A stretch of DNA of 64,000 bases from Brevibacterium sp. 239c (GTDB lineage Bacteria; Actinomycetota; Actinomycetes; Actinomycetales; Brevibacteriaceae). Made by a program: the position numbers and the translations under genes. Location: the NCBI RefSeq assembly GCF_900169365.1, contig NZ_FXZH01000005.1:1-64000 (forward strand), read 5' to 3'. The notes below the pieces were generated by a model. That model searched no databases, was not told the DNA's origin, and saw only the letters and a program-made list of their open reading frames with translations. This document shows, piece after piece, positions 49,477-58,803 of this stretch (position 1 is the first letter of the stretch; every line of letters begins with the position of its first letter).

Positions 49477-50325
49477 GTGGGAATCATTGCGACATGGCTG
49501 GAGCACCTCATGTCTCAGCGCAAACTGTCCCCGGGGACAACGACAGTACTCAAGGCGATTGCCGACGATCCCGAAAGAGCTTCGTACTGCAGTGCTGCAG
49601 CACTCGCCGAGGCGGCTGGGGTCAATGTCGCCACTGTTGTCCGAGCTGCGCAGGCCATCGATTTCACCGGTTGGTCGGAGTTGTCGACAGAGATTCGGAA
49701 TCGATTTCTCTCGTCATTGGATGCCGACAAACATTTTGTTCGCAACACGACCATCGGCACGGGTCAGGCTGTGAAGTCGATTCGTAAAGATCTCGAGCTC
49801 CTCGGTCTTCTTTCAGAGTCACTCTCTGATGCATCGATCACAACAATTGCCGAAATGATCACCTCGTCGCGATCGACCAAGGTACTTGCCACTGGCGCAT
49901 ACGTGGCCCCGGGCGCAGTTTTGGCTCACAATGCTCAGGGCCTGGGTTATAACGTGTCACTCAGTGATGGTTCGACAACAAGCATGATCAACGACGTTCG
50001 CTTACTGCAGCCGGGCGACTGCCTGCTGACCTTTTCCATCTGGAAAACCAGTTCAAGCATCGTTCCACTGTGTGAACTCGCCAAAGAACGGGGTGTGCGG
50101 TTGATTGTCATTGCCGACCAACATTCGCAACTGGCCGAACTCGCCGATCAGCTCGTCCTTGTACCGTCCGAAGGCGTCGGCCCGATGGCCTCAGTGACCT
50201 GCGCGGTCAGTGTCGCCCAGAGCATCGTGGGTGCGATTGCGAACGTCGACACACAGCATTCTGCCGCGATGCTCGAGGAACTGCAGACCATGTGGTCGCG
50301 CACCCAAGCGGTGATCAGTGACTGA
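49477..50325 (+). CDS. MurR/RpiR-family regulator
   Basis: This 282-residue protein has an N-terminal helix-turn-helix (LAEAAGVNVATVVRAAQAIDF) and a SIS domain (STKVLATGAYVAPGAVLAHNA), the RpiR architecture that senses phosphosugars or related ligands. The GTG at 49477 is preceded by AGGAGA at six bases; the earlier in-frame ATG lacks such a site. It is divergent from the peptide-transport operon and probably regulates it. An RpiR regulator is unusual for a peptide transporter and raises the possibility of an amino-sugar or glycopeptide ligand. Confidence 0.88.
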   Translation: MGIIATWLEHLMSQRKLSPGTTTVLKAIADDPERASYCSAAALAEAAGVNVATVVRAAQAIDFTGWSELSTEIRNRFLSSLDADKHFVRNTTIGTGQAVKSIRKDLELLGLLSESLSDASITTIAEMITSSRSTKVLATGAYVAPGAVLAHNAQGLGYNVSLSDGSTTSMINDVRLLQPGDCLLTFSIWKTSSSIVPLCELAKERGVRLIVIADQHSQLAELADQLVLVPSEGVGPMASVTCAVSVAQSIVGAIANVDTQHSAAMLEELQTMWSRTQAVISD

Positions 50326-50600
50326 TTTTGCCGACGTACAACCCGCACATATGGCGCCAGGCTTTACCTGGCCGTCTCTCGACCGAGAATAGGCTCAAGT
50401 TTCCAACGTCATTCATGGACATCGACACGTGAGGCCGGAAATCAAGGCCACGGCCGAAGACGCGATTGTCGAGGTCTGCTTGAGAAGGGAGAGTGGGTAG
50501 CGGGAGGCTGCCAACGCAGCCATTCCGACCTCATCATATTCAGCTTGGCATTGCCTCGTCATATGCAAAGTCAATCGGGATTCGGAGGTCGCTCCCCCAG

Positions 50601-51503
50601 TTACACATTGAGGAACTCGCGCATCGCCGGCAGCTCGCGGCGTGACTGCGAGAGCCCCATGCGGTGAGCTGCGGCGAGACGCGAGAGATCCCGGGTGCCG
50701 TTGTCGACCGGCATACGCTCCGGTGCAAAGACGTGGGCCTTCCCCTCGGCTTCGAGAGCGAAGATGCGGTCACGCGTTTCGTTGTAGCGCTTCCACCGAG
50801 TCAGCAGCGCCTCGCCCACCGCCGGATACCGACGAAAGATGCTTCGGTAGATGGCGGGAAAACGCTGCGGCACCTTCCGGTATGAGCGCTCCTGTGTGAG
50901 GACGATGACGAACTTCTCGAAACCTTCGCGCTGGGCCTGGCTCAAGGCGATTCCGCCATCTTCGCCCATCGCGCCGTCGACGAAGACGTGTCCGTCCAAG
51001 TGGACCGGAGGCATGAGACCCGGCATCGTCGAGGAGGCACGGACGCGAACCATGAGATCTTCGATGTGCGGTGTGTCCCTCCGCGACCACACGACATCCT
51101 CACCTGTCACTGCGTCAAACGCGACGATTCGCATGTCGGCAGAACTCGACTGGAAAGACGCCCAATCAAAGGGCAGGGCCTCTTCGGGACCGCCGGCCTT
51201 CTGGTAGATGTACTCCGCGTTGAACATGCCCTGCCCGCGGGCAAAGTAACGCAGACCGCCGAATTGCTCATCTGCAGCAAAGTCGACAAATGATCTGCGC
51301 GCCCGACGTGCGTCACCGGACAGATAGTTCACCGCATTCGACGCTCCGGCGCTGATCCCTGCCACCCAGTCGAAGTCCAGACCGGCGCCCAGCAACGTGA
51401 CGACCATCCCGCTTGTCAGGGACGCTCGCATACCGCCGCCTTCGAAGATAAGTGCGGTGTCGCTGATGCGCGCCGTTCCTGTCGTGTGGTCTGTGTCCGT
51501 CAT
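50601..51503 (-). CDS. Patatin-like phospholipase
   Basis: This 300-residue alpha/beta hydrolase has the oxyanion motif GGGMR, the catalytic serine in GISAGAS and the catalytic Asp in DGAMGEDGG. Patatin-like enzymes hydrolyse acyl chains from lipids. The ATG at 51503 follows AGGA; two earlier in-frame ATGs are possible. No signal peptide is seen. It lies between the regulator and the ABC1 kinase gene. The 275-base stretch on its 3' side (50326-50600) shows no gene. Confidence 0.9.
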   Translation of the reverse strand: MTDTDHTTGTARISDTALIFEGGGMRASLTSGMVVTLLGAGLDFDWVAGISAGASNAVNYLSGDARRARRSFVDFAADEQFGGLRYFARGQGMFNAEYIYQKAGGPEEALPFDWASFQSSSADMRIVAFDAVTGEDVVWSRRDTPHIEDLMVRVRASSTMPGLMPPVHLDGHVFVDGAMGEDGGIALSQAQREGFEKFVIVLTQERSYRKVPQRFPAIYRSIFRRYPAVGEALLTRWKRYNETRDRIFALEAEGKAHVFAPERMPVDNGTRDLSRLAAAHRMGLSQSRRELPAMREFLNV

Positions 51504-51601
51504 GTCGATCATCCTAGCGAGTGCCATTCTGCTTGCAGTGCACCGCCGTCACTCCGCGACTATGGGAACAAACCCGCCACACGGTGTCAGGCCGCCTTGG
51601 A

Positions 51602-53617
51602 TTACCCCAGCCCTTCCCACACCATCCGCTGTCGCAGCGCCGGTGCCAGCACCATAGCCGCTATGACGCTGCCAACCAGCAGCACCCAGGCCCCGAAGTA
51701 CGTGAACAACTTGAGCTCGGGCGCCAGCGGCGGACCGAAGTCGGCCGCCATGAGAATGACTCCGCCGAGGATCAACGCCGTGGACACAATCACTTGGATG
51801 AACTGTTCAACCGTGGACTTGAGCAGACCTTTGATCATCGAAATGTTCAGCCCGCTCGTACCGACGTCGAGGGTACCGTCCTGCAGGTGGCCGGCGATGC
51901 GTGAGAGCTGCCCGGGCAGCTCTGCGATCTGCGGACCTACGGCGGCCGCGTAGAGTGCCGTCTCCTGCAGATCGACTCCCAGCCCTCCGACCTCACGCAG
52001 AAGGCTGCGTCCGTTCTGCGTCACGAGAGTGAGCAAGTTGAGCTCGGGGTTGAGCTTCGTGATCGACCCCTCGAGCGTGCTGATCGCACGGAAAGCAGTG
52101 GCGACTGATGCGGGCATGGGGAAACCGAAGTCGACGACGAAGTCGATGAGCTCCCCGAACAGGGCCGCCGAGGTCGAGCCCGGCAGGCCGTCACCGTATT
52201 TGAGGAGGATCTGACCGATCTCGCGCTGAAGCTCACGAAGGTTGACGTCACTCGGTGTTCCGAGGAGATCAAGGATCGCGGCCGTAGCCGCTTGCGAGTT
52301 CTGCGAGTCGAAGGCCATGAGCAGCAGGGCGATCGCACGACGGTCACGTTTGTCGATGCGTCCTACGGCCCCGAAGTCGACGAGTCCGGCTCTCCCTGCG
52401 GGTGAGATGACGATGTTGCCCGGGTGCAGGTCGGCGTGGAAGATGCCCTTGCCCAGCACCTGCCGGACGACCATGAGGAAGAGGTCCTGGGCGATCTCGT
52501 TTCTGGCCAGCTCGGAAAGGTTCTCGACGACCTCGGTGGCGTGCGAGAGCGGAACACCCTCGATGAGGTCCATGACGATGACGTACTCACCGGAGTACTC
52601 CTTGTACACCCGTGGGATGCGCACCATGGAGTCCGTCCCCGAGGTGGATCGGCCTGTCTCGTCGGCTGTGCGCAGCGCTTCGATATGGGACAACTCCCCG
52701 CGGTAGTCGAGTTCTCCCTGCAGGGAATCGACGAAGCTGCGGGCCAGCTTTCCGATACCCACCCTGCTCGCCCAGTCGGTGGAGCGTTCGAGGCGATCGG
52801 CAAGGGTGAGGACGATATCGCAGTCGGCTCTGACCTGTTTGCGGATCTTCGGCCTCTGTACCTTCACGGCGACGACACGACCGTCCCAGGTGACGGCTCG
52901 GTGGACCTGCGCGACCGAAGCGGCAGCGAAGGGGACCTCGTCGAACTCTGCGAACACCTCGGCGACGGGCCTGCCCCATTGGGCTTCGAGCTGGCCCTTG
53001 ACCTCACTGAACGGCACCGGCGGCACACCGGCCTGCAAGGTTGAGAACTCCTCGACGAATTCGTGCGGGATCATGTCACCACGGGTGGCGATGAACTGGC
53101 CGAGCTTGATGAAGGTGACGCCAGCAGCGGCGAGCGCGTCACGCGTGGTCGACGCGACCTCACGCAGGGACACTCGCAAGGTCGGTATCCGGGGCTTGAG
53201 GTAGCGGGAGAGCCCGAACTGGATGAGGATCTTCTGGATCTGGGCCAGGCGATTGAGCCTGCGATACCAGGTGGGGATCTTCGGCGCCGACCGCAGCAGC
53301 GAGGTCAGCGATCCTGTCGGGAGGACCAGTTCGATGGCCAGGAGCACGAACATCTGGATGACGATGAACCAAGCGAACAGCAGGAGGAAGACCATGATGG
53401 CCGGGAAGCTCATGTCGAGGGTCGGATATTGCCCGTCCTCGGCGATGCCCAGAAGACGATACGCCTGGAGGGTGATCGGCCAGATCGAGAGCCCCATGGC
53501 GAGGGAAACGATGGTGTTGCGAGCTGCACCCGTGCCGGTGAACATCATTCGCCGGACGAGGAAGCCGACGATAAGTGCGCTGAGGACGCCCAGCCCGATG
53601 GAATAGAGGATCGTCAC
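51602..53617 (-). CDS. ABC1/UbiB-like protein kinase, membrane anchored
   Basis: This 671-residue protein has about three N-terminal membrane segments (within 1-110), then the ABC1 kinase-like domain: KLGQFIATRGD near 160-170, VKVQRP, HADLHPGN and LVDFGAVGR. Two more membrane segments end the protein. UbiB-like proteins support isoprenoid-quinone metabolism or membrane lipid homeostasis; in a menaquinone-using actinobacterium the exact role is open. The GTG start follows AAGGG. Confidence 0.9.
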   Translation of the reverse strand: MTILYSIGLGVLSALIVGFLVRRMMFTGTGAARNTIVSLAMGLSIWPITLQAYRLLGIAEDGQYPTLDMSFPAIMVFLLLFAWFIVIQMFVLLAIELVLPTGSLTSLLRSAPKIPTWYRRLNRLAQIQKILIQFGLSRYLKPRIPTLRVSLREVASTTRDALAAAGVTFIKLGQFIATRGDMIPHEFVEEFSTLQAGVPPVPFSEVKGQLEAQWGRPVAEVFAEFDEVPFAAASVAQVHRAVTWDGRVVAVKVQRPKIRKQVRADCDIVLTLADRLERSTDWASRVGIGKLARSFVDSLQGELDYRGELSHIEALRTADETGRSTSGTDSMVRIPRVYKEYSGEYVIVMDLIEGVPLSHATEVVENLSELARNEIAQDLFLMVVRQVLGKGIFHADLHPGNIVISPAGRAGLVDFGAVGRIDKRDRRAIALLLMAFDSQNSQAATAAILDLLGTPSDVNLRELQREIGQILLKYGDGLPGSTSAALFGELIDFVVDFGFPMPASVATAFRAISTLEGSITKLNPELNLLTLVTQNGRSLLREVGGLGVDLQETALYAAAVGPQIAELPGQLSRIAGHLQDGTLDVGTSGLNISMIKGLLKSTVEQFIQVIVSTALILGGVILMAADFGPPLAPELKLFTYFGAWVLLVGSVIAAMVLAPALRQRMVWEGLG

Positions 53618-53743
53618 CCGTCAAGCCCTTCTGTCGTTCGATCAGATACGCAGAGCGGCGCTGGTGTGCGCCGTGTCCAGCCTAATTGATCTGGGCTGTG
53701 GTGAGGCTGAGTACCTCGAAGACGAATGCGGATTTGGTCTGCG

Positions 53744-53771
53744 TGGACAGCATCTGCTGTGAACCTATAAC
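53744..53771 (+). promoter_or_regulatory. Promoter of mcrB, apparently leaderless
   Basis: A -35-like TGGACA (53744-53749) and a -10 TATAAC (53766-53771) are separated by 16 bases. The -10 lies eight bases upstream of the mcrB ATG, which has no ribosome-binding site. The transcript would therefore start at or next to the ATG. Confidence 0.55.
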
Positions 53772-53779
53772 ATCCGCCT

Positions 53780-56011
53780 ATGGCATCTGATCAGGAATCT
53801 CTTTCCAATATCGCGGCTTCTCGCCCTGACGACGAAATGGCAATGGCTTCAGAGGCCGCCGAGGTTATCTCGCATCTCCTCGGAGACCGACGCTCTACGC
53901 TTGATCCCTCAATCGAGATTTGGACATCCGAAGCGGCAGAGAATCTGCGGGCACGAATCGAAGATGACCCGATCTTCGGCGGTTCGATGGGGCAATGGAA
54001 CAAGCTCGATATCCAACTCACAGACGCCCCGCGAGAAGTAGTTCTCCTTGCAGCAGAACTCGTATTTCTCCGAGAAATTCCCATCTTGGAGGCCCGACCG
54101 GAAACACGGAAGTCCCATGTTGAAATGGTGCTCTCCCACCTCGATGAAGAACATCCATTTCCTCCCAACCTTTTGCAGTCCTTCGACCGTCCTTCCGGCA
54201 CCGCTGGCTTCCGGGCGGGCCGGGGTTACAACGGAAATATGTGGCTGCACCTAATCTGGGCGTCGACGTTCGTCCGTTACTGGAATTCGCTGGAAGACGA
54301 CGCGCAGAATCAAGCGCGCCAAGATCCCTGGGCGCTCCAGCGCGTCATGTTGGAGTGTGGCGACGACCAAGCAGATATTCGCAACGCATTTCAGTTCCTG
54401 TTCCGGCCTGACGTCTTTGAACCGATTGCGTCCACTGCGACGAAGATTCGGGTACGCGATGGTTTAGCTGAATGGATCGGTATGCCGGCAGGAAACGATC
54501 CGGCCTCCGTCGATCGAGACTTGTTGACAGCACGGGGTGCCCTGACTGCCGAGTTCGACGGCGAGTTCGGCTTTTGGTACGACGGTGTCCAGGAACTCTG
54601 GGATGACTCAGTCAACGACACAGAATCCGATGAGACTTCCGATCCCGACGAAGACACCCCAAGGTCCCGCCATTATTGGCTCTTCTCCCCTGGCAGCCAA
54701 GCTTCCGAATGGGATGCTTTCTCTTCCGAAGGCATCATGGCCCTTGGCTGGGATATCGGCGATCTGGCGCAGTTCCCAGACCGCGCTTCCATTCGAAAAG
54801 CTCTCGACATCCATGGAACAGGTGCGTCGATGACAAATGACGTCTTAGCTCTATGGCAATTTCAGAACGAAATCGAAATCGGCGACGTTATTTACGCCAA
54901 AAAGGGCCGGAAACAATTTGTCGGACGAGGTGAGGTCACCTCAGTCGCTAAATTTGAGCCAGATCGCGCTGATTACCGTCACGTCCGCACGGTAGCTTGG
55001 ACTCATAAGGGCGAGTGGGAGAACCCAGAGAACGGGCCGCTGAAGACGCTCACTGATATCACTCAACTGTCAGGCTATGTTGAGGAACTCGAAGATTTGT
55101 TCGGCGAAGACAGCGAACCCAGACTAATACCATCAAGAGGAGATCTCCCGACATATAGTCGCGATGATTTCCTTGAAGAAGTGTTCGTCTCAGATGATGA
55201 TTACGATCGACTTGCATCTCTCCTCAAGCGCAAGAAGAACATAATTCTGTCCGGCCCTCCCGGGGTTGGAAAGACCTTTGCAGCGAAACGACTCGCCTAC
55301 TCGATCATGGGCTTCAAGGACACGGCCAGAACCCAAATGGTCCAGTTCCATCAGAGCTATTCCTACGAAGACTTCATGATGGGATACAGGCCGAACGAAG
55401 AGGGCGGGTTCCGTTTGGAGAAGGGGCCGTTCTACCGTTTCTGCGAAGAGGCGCGGGCCGACGATTCCAAAAGGCCATACTTCTTCATCATCGATGAGAT
55501 CAATCGCGGCAACATCTCGAAGATTTTCGGCGAGTTGCTCATGCTCATCGAAGCTGACAAGAGGGGCCAAGAGCTCAGACTGCTCTACAAAGACGAACTG
55601 TTCTCCATACCAGCTAACCTCCACATCATCGGCATGATGAACACCGCTGATAGGAGTATTGCCGTTCTCGACTACGCATTGCGGCGACGGTTCGGTTTCT
55701 TCTCCATGCATCCGGCGTTTGACACTGCAGGTTTCGCACAGTGGCAGGCTGAGGTTGATGACTCTAAATTCGATGTCCTGGTCGATGTCGTAGCTCGGCT
55801 CAACAAAGACATCGCCAACGATCTTGCCCTCGGTCAGGGTTTTGCAATCGGGCACAGCTACTTGACCCGCCCGGCCAGCGGCAACCACGACGAGTCGTGG
55901 ATGCGTTCGATCATCGACGACGAGCTCATTCCACTACTCAACGAATATTGGTTCGACGAGCCCGAAAAGGTTGAGAATTGGACTAAGAACCTGAGGGCAG
56001 TCCTCGGATGA
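53780..56011 (+). CDS. mcrB: McrB-like type IV restriction motor with EVE-type domain
   Basis: The protein has 743 residues. Residues 1-290 are not recognised. An EVE/PUA-like segment covers about 298-410 (HYWLFSPGSQASEW, IMALGWDIGDLAQF, IEIGDVIYAKKG, GRGEVTSVA) and probably reads modified bases. The AAA+ motor shows Walker A GPPGVGKT (492-499), Walker B FFIIDEINRG (568-577) and MNTADRS (620-626), the hallmark of McrB GTPases. It overlaps mcrC by four bases. McrBC cuts DNA containing modified cytosine in classical cases; the modification recognised here is unknown. It is a single defence locus in an otherwise metabolic region. Confidence 0.93.
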   Translation: MASDQESLSNIAASRPDDEMAMASEAAEVISHLLGDRRSTLDPSIEIWTSEAAENLRARIEDDPIFGGSMGQWNKLDIQLTDAPREVVLLAAELVFLREIPILEARPETRKSHVEMVLSHLDEEHPFPPNLLQSFDRPSGTAGFRAGRGYNGNMWLHLIWASTFVRYWNSLEDDAQNQARQDPWALQRVMLECGDDQADIRNAFQFLFRPDVFEPIASTATKIRVRDGLAEWIGMPAGNDPASVDRDLLTARGALTAEFDGEFGFWYDGVQELWDDSVNDTESDETSDPDEDTPRSRHYWLFSPGSQASEWDAFSSEGIMALGWDIGDLAQFPDRASIRKALDIHGTGASMTNDVLALWQFQNEIEIGDVIYAKKGRKQFVGRGEVTSVAKFEPDRADYRHVRTVAWTHKGEWENPENGPLKTLTDITQLSGYVEELEDLFGEDSEPRLIPSRGDLPTYSRDDFLEEVFVSDDDYDRLASLLKRKKNIILSGPPGVGKTFAAKRLAYSIMGFKDTARTQMVQFHQSYSYEDFMMGYRPNEEGGFRLEKGPFYRFCEEARADDSKRPYFFIIDEINRGNISKIFGELLMLIEADKRGQELRLLYKDELFSIPANLHIIGMMNTADRSIAVLDYALRRRFGFFSMHPAFDTAGFAQWQAEVDDSKFDVLVDVVARLNKDIANDLALGQGFAIGHSYLTRPASGNHDESWMRSIIDDELIPLLNEYWFDEPEKVENWTKNLRAVLG

Positions 56012-57087
56012 CTGCAGCCACGATCCGAATTCGAAATGTGTACGTAATGATGGCGTATGCGTTCCGGTCACTTCAGAGTCGTGACAGTATCTCGGTGAAG
56101 AGCGAAGCGTTCAACCATCTCCACGATCTCCTGGCAGAGCTGTTGTACCGCGGGTTGAGTTCCCAGATCAAGCGTGGACTGCACAGTGACTATCTACCGA
56201 GAGTCGATACCCTCGCAACGGTTCGCGGACGGATAGATGTCTCTCAGACCGCCAGCACTCGGTCAATGTTGCGTGGTCGGCTGGTCTGCCAATTCGACGA
56301 GTACCTCCCCGACACTCCTCACAATCGTGTCCTCAAATCGGTCGTCGTCTTGCTCATTCGGCGAGGAGAGGTGGCAGCCCTCCGTCGGAAGGCTCTCAAG
56401 AACCTTTTGCCCCACCTTGAGTCGGTAAGAGAAATCAAAGCGTCAACAATTCGTTGGGGCGATCTGAGTATTCACCGCGCCAACGCAAACTACCGGATGT
56501 TGCTCGGCATCTGTGAACTCATTGTCAAAGGACTTCTCCCGACGCAGGAATCCGGTAGTTCAAAATTGAGGTCCTGGATGACCGACGAAGCGATGAACAG
56601 GCTCTACGAAAGATTCATCCTTCAGTACTTCAAAATCCACCATCCGGAACTATCCCCTCATGCTCGCCAGATCCCCTGGGCGCTTAACAGCCTCGAATCC
56701 GATGGAGCAGGCCAGTTGCCCATCATGCAGACTGACATCACGCTGAACAATGGTCACGCAGAGCTCATCATCGATGCGAAATATTACGGTCGGTCGCTCC
56801 AGTCTGGTCGAGGAGACAAGCAGACCGTCCATTCGCACAATCTCTACCAGATTGCCACGTACACATGGAACGCGGACGTGCATCGCGACGGTTCGGTGAG
56901 CGGCGTGCTCTTGTATGCCCGGACTATCCACGAAGAACAGCCCGATGTCGATGTCGTTATCCAGGGCAATCGCATCGGCGTCCAAACCCTCGATCTCAAC
57001 CTCCCGTGGGAGGCTCTACGCTCCAGACTGGAGGGTCTGCTCGGTTGGCTGGAGCCACGACAAGTACACGTCGAGTTTCTTGTCTGA
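56008..57087 (+). CDS. mcrC: McrC-like nuclease partner
   Basis: This 359-residue partner of McrB starts in the mcrB stop (ATGA). The nuclease core is D243 in MQTDITL and D256-A-K258 in LIIDAKYYG, a PD-(D/E)XK site. The N-terminal part (RIRNVYVMMAYAF) matches McrC proteins of the shorter type. The McrB ring would drive McrC-mediated cleavage. Confidence 0.92.
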   Translation: MTAATIRIRNVYVMMAYAFRSLQSRDSISVKSEAFNHLHDLLAELLYRGLSSQIKRGLHSDYLPRVDTLATVRGRIDVSQTASTRSMLRGRLVCQFDEYLPDTPHNRVLKSVVVLLIRRGEVAALRRKALKNLLPHLESVREIKASTIRWGDLSIHRANANYRMLLGICELIVKGLLPTQESGSSKLRSWMTDEAMNRLYERFILQYFKIHHPELSPHARQIPWALNSLESDGAGQLPIMQTDITLNNGHAELIIDAKYYGRSLQSGRGDKQTVHSHNLYQIATYTWNADVHRDGSVSGVLLYARTIHEEQPDVDVVIQGNRIGVQTLDLNLPWEALRSRLEGLLGWLEPRQVHVEFLV

Positions 57088-57245
57088 ACCCGAATGGCGT
57101 GACACGCACAGCTCTCGGCGCTCAATCATGGTCGCCAATCGAACTGCGTGTGATTCGAAAGCGGCGGGTCAGCCTCAGTACGTCAGAACAGCTCGCAGGA
57201 TAGACTTCGAGTCATAACGTACCCGTGAATGCAGAGGAGGTCATG

Positions 57246-57371
57246 ATGACCCAAACCGATAGTGACAAAGTGACCTCACTCCCAGACCTCATCTCAATGG
57301 ACTACGCGGAAGAAGCTATTGACTTCGAACAGGTCAGGCTGAATTTCCAGGTACGCAGCATCCAGTTCTAA
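57246..57371 (+). CDS. Small ORF of 41 codons with strong ribosome site
   Basis: GAGGAGG (57234-57240) is five bases before the ATG at 57246 (a second ATG at 57243 is possible). The frame encodes MTQTDSDKVTSLPDLISMDY followed by 21 residues ending in FQVRSIQF and TAA. The peptide is acidic in the middle (AEEAIDFEQ) and hydrophobic/aromatic at the end, with no cysteine and no membrane segment. A -10-like CATAACGT lies upstream. It sits alone between mcrC and the convergent dctP. It could be a leader-type peptide of an unknown modified peptide or a small regulatory protein; I recognise no family. The remaining 57088-57233 shows nothing else. Confidence 0.5.
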   Translation: MTQTDSDKVTSLPDLISMDYAEEAIDFEQVRLNFQVRSIQF

Positions 57372-57383
57372 GCTCTCCCACAC

Positions 57384-58664
57384 TCACTCCGGCCGGTGCT
57401 CGGCCATGGCCTTCTCGAAGAGCTGCGTACCGAGCTCGTCGTAGTTCGCATCCTCCGGGTACCACTGATCGAGATCAGCGAAGTCGCCCTTGTCGGCATA
57501 ACCGAGCTCGGTGACGCTCTTCTGCCAGTCGGCCCCCGCGGTCTTCAACGTCGACGGCGCGTCGGGAACGCCGGATTTCTTCGCCGTCTTATCAGACAGC
57601 GTCTTGGCGTACCTCGCCATCTGCTTCTGCACGTCATCATCAAAGGGCTCAACCGATCCGTCGTTGGCCTTCGCCTGCTCGACCGCCTGTGCCTTTGCAG
57701 CGATGACGACTTCCATCATCGTGCTAAACGTCGTCGACATCGAGTCGAAGACGATCTGCTGGTAGGCCACCGGCAGCTCCGAATACTTCTTCCCGGCCGT
57801 GATGGCACCGGCGGAACGCGCAATTCCCGCGTCGGAGGCGACTCCGATATTCGGGGCGACCTCGAACGTACCGGCCTCGACGTTCGGTGCGAGCTGGCCG
57901 AGGTCGCAGTCCACGGTCCCGCGCTGCAGTGCCTCATATGTCTCGGGGAAGGACAGTGAGACCGGAGTCGCGCCCAGGTCGGTGACCTGTTTGCCGGCGG
58001 CGGCCGAACCAACGCGCAGCTGCTTGCCCTTCCAGTCATCGAGGGAGGTCACTGGTTTCGAGCACATCGTCGAGTATCCGCCGGCGGCGAGCATCGGGAT
58101 GAGGGGAACGAGGTTCTTGTCCTCGAACTCGGCAAGCACCTCGGGCGTCTCCCACGCCGCCTGGACACCGGCGGCATTCGCGGCCAGATCACTGGCCACC
58201 GGGGAGGACGGCAGAGTCGACATGGCGGTGCCGAGCGCGTCGAAGGCAGGGTATTCGGCCGGGGTGTAAGACGGCAGCGTGAACGCAAGATCAACTCGCC
58301 CGTCGGCCAATGCGTCATCGACGTCGGCGTAGCTGGCGATCGCCTGACCCCAGACGATGTCAACGGTGATCTTCCCGCCCGAGCGTTCTTCGATCATCTT
58401 CTTCACATCGAGCCCGTTCGGCGCGAGGATCGACTTCTCCGACATCGCCGAAGGCTGGAACTTCAAAGTCACCGGATCGAGATCGGCCAAAGCCTCATCG
58501 ATCTCATCCTGCGATGCGTCGTAGGCGAAGCCCTCCCCTGCGGAGGCATCCGAGTCTGAATCGCTCCCGCCGACAGATCCGGCGCATCCGGCCAAGAGCG
58601 CCAGCGACGCGACCGTCGCGATGGCGGTGAGAGGGCGGACTGCCGCCGACCGAATGCGATTCAT
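57384..58664 (-). CDS. dctP: TRAP transporter DctP-type substrate-binding lipoprotein
   Basis: This 426-residue protein has a signal peptide and lipobox LLAGCAG (Cys near 28), so it is membrane-anchored. The DctP pattern is clear: LIPMLAAGGYSTMCSKPV, LDDWKGKQLRVGS, ATPVSLSFPETYEALQRGTVD. It captures an organic or amino-acid anion and delivers it to DctQM. AAAGGGG precedes the ATG. It follows dctM by about 140 bases in the same direction. Confidence 0.93.
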   Translation of the reverse strand: MNRIRSAAVRPLTAIATVASLALLAGCAGSVGGSDSDSDASAGEGFAYDASQDEIDEALADLDPVTLKFQPSAMSEKSILAPNGLDVKKMIEERSGGKITVDIVWGQAIASYADVDDALADGRVDLAFTLPSYTPAEYPAFDALGTAMSTLPSSPVASDLAANAAGVQAAWETPEVLAEFEDKNLVPLIPMLAAGGYSTMCSKPVTSLDDWKGKQLRVGSAAAGKQVTDLGATPVSLSFPETYEALQRGTVDCDLGQLAPNVEAGTFEVAPNIGVASDAGIARSAGAITAGKKYSELPVAYQQIVFDSMSTTFSTMMEVVIAAKAQAVEQAKANDGSVEPFDDDVQKQMARYAKTLSDKTAKKSGVPDAPSTLKTAGADWQKSVTELGYADKGDFADLDQWYPEDANYDELGTQLFEKAMAEHRPE

Positions 58665-58803
58665 GGGACCCCTTTGAACAATGACTGAGAGTTTCCTTAG
58701 ATCATAGATCTGAATGAGTCCACCCTGTTATGACTCCCCTCACACCGCCCGAAATCCCCGCAAGGGCGTGTGCGACGGAACGGCAGGGCCACCTCGGCGA
58801 GAG

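Noticed and set aside
57246-57371. Lanthipeptide precursor
   Set aside because: No cysteine residues and no adjacent lanthionine synthetase.
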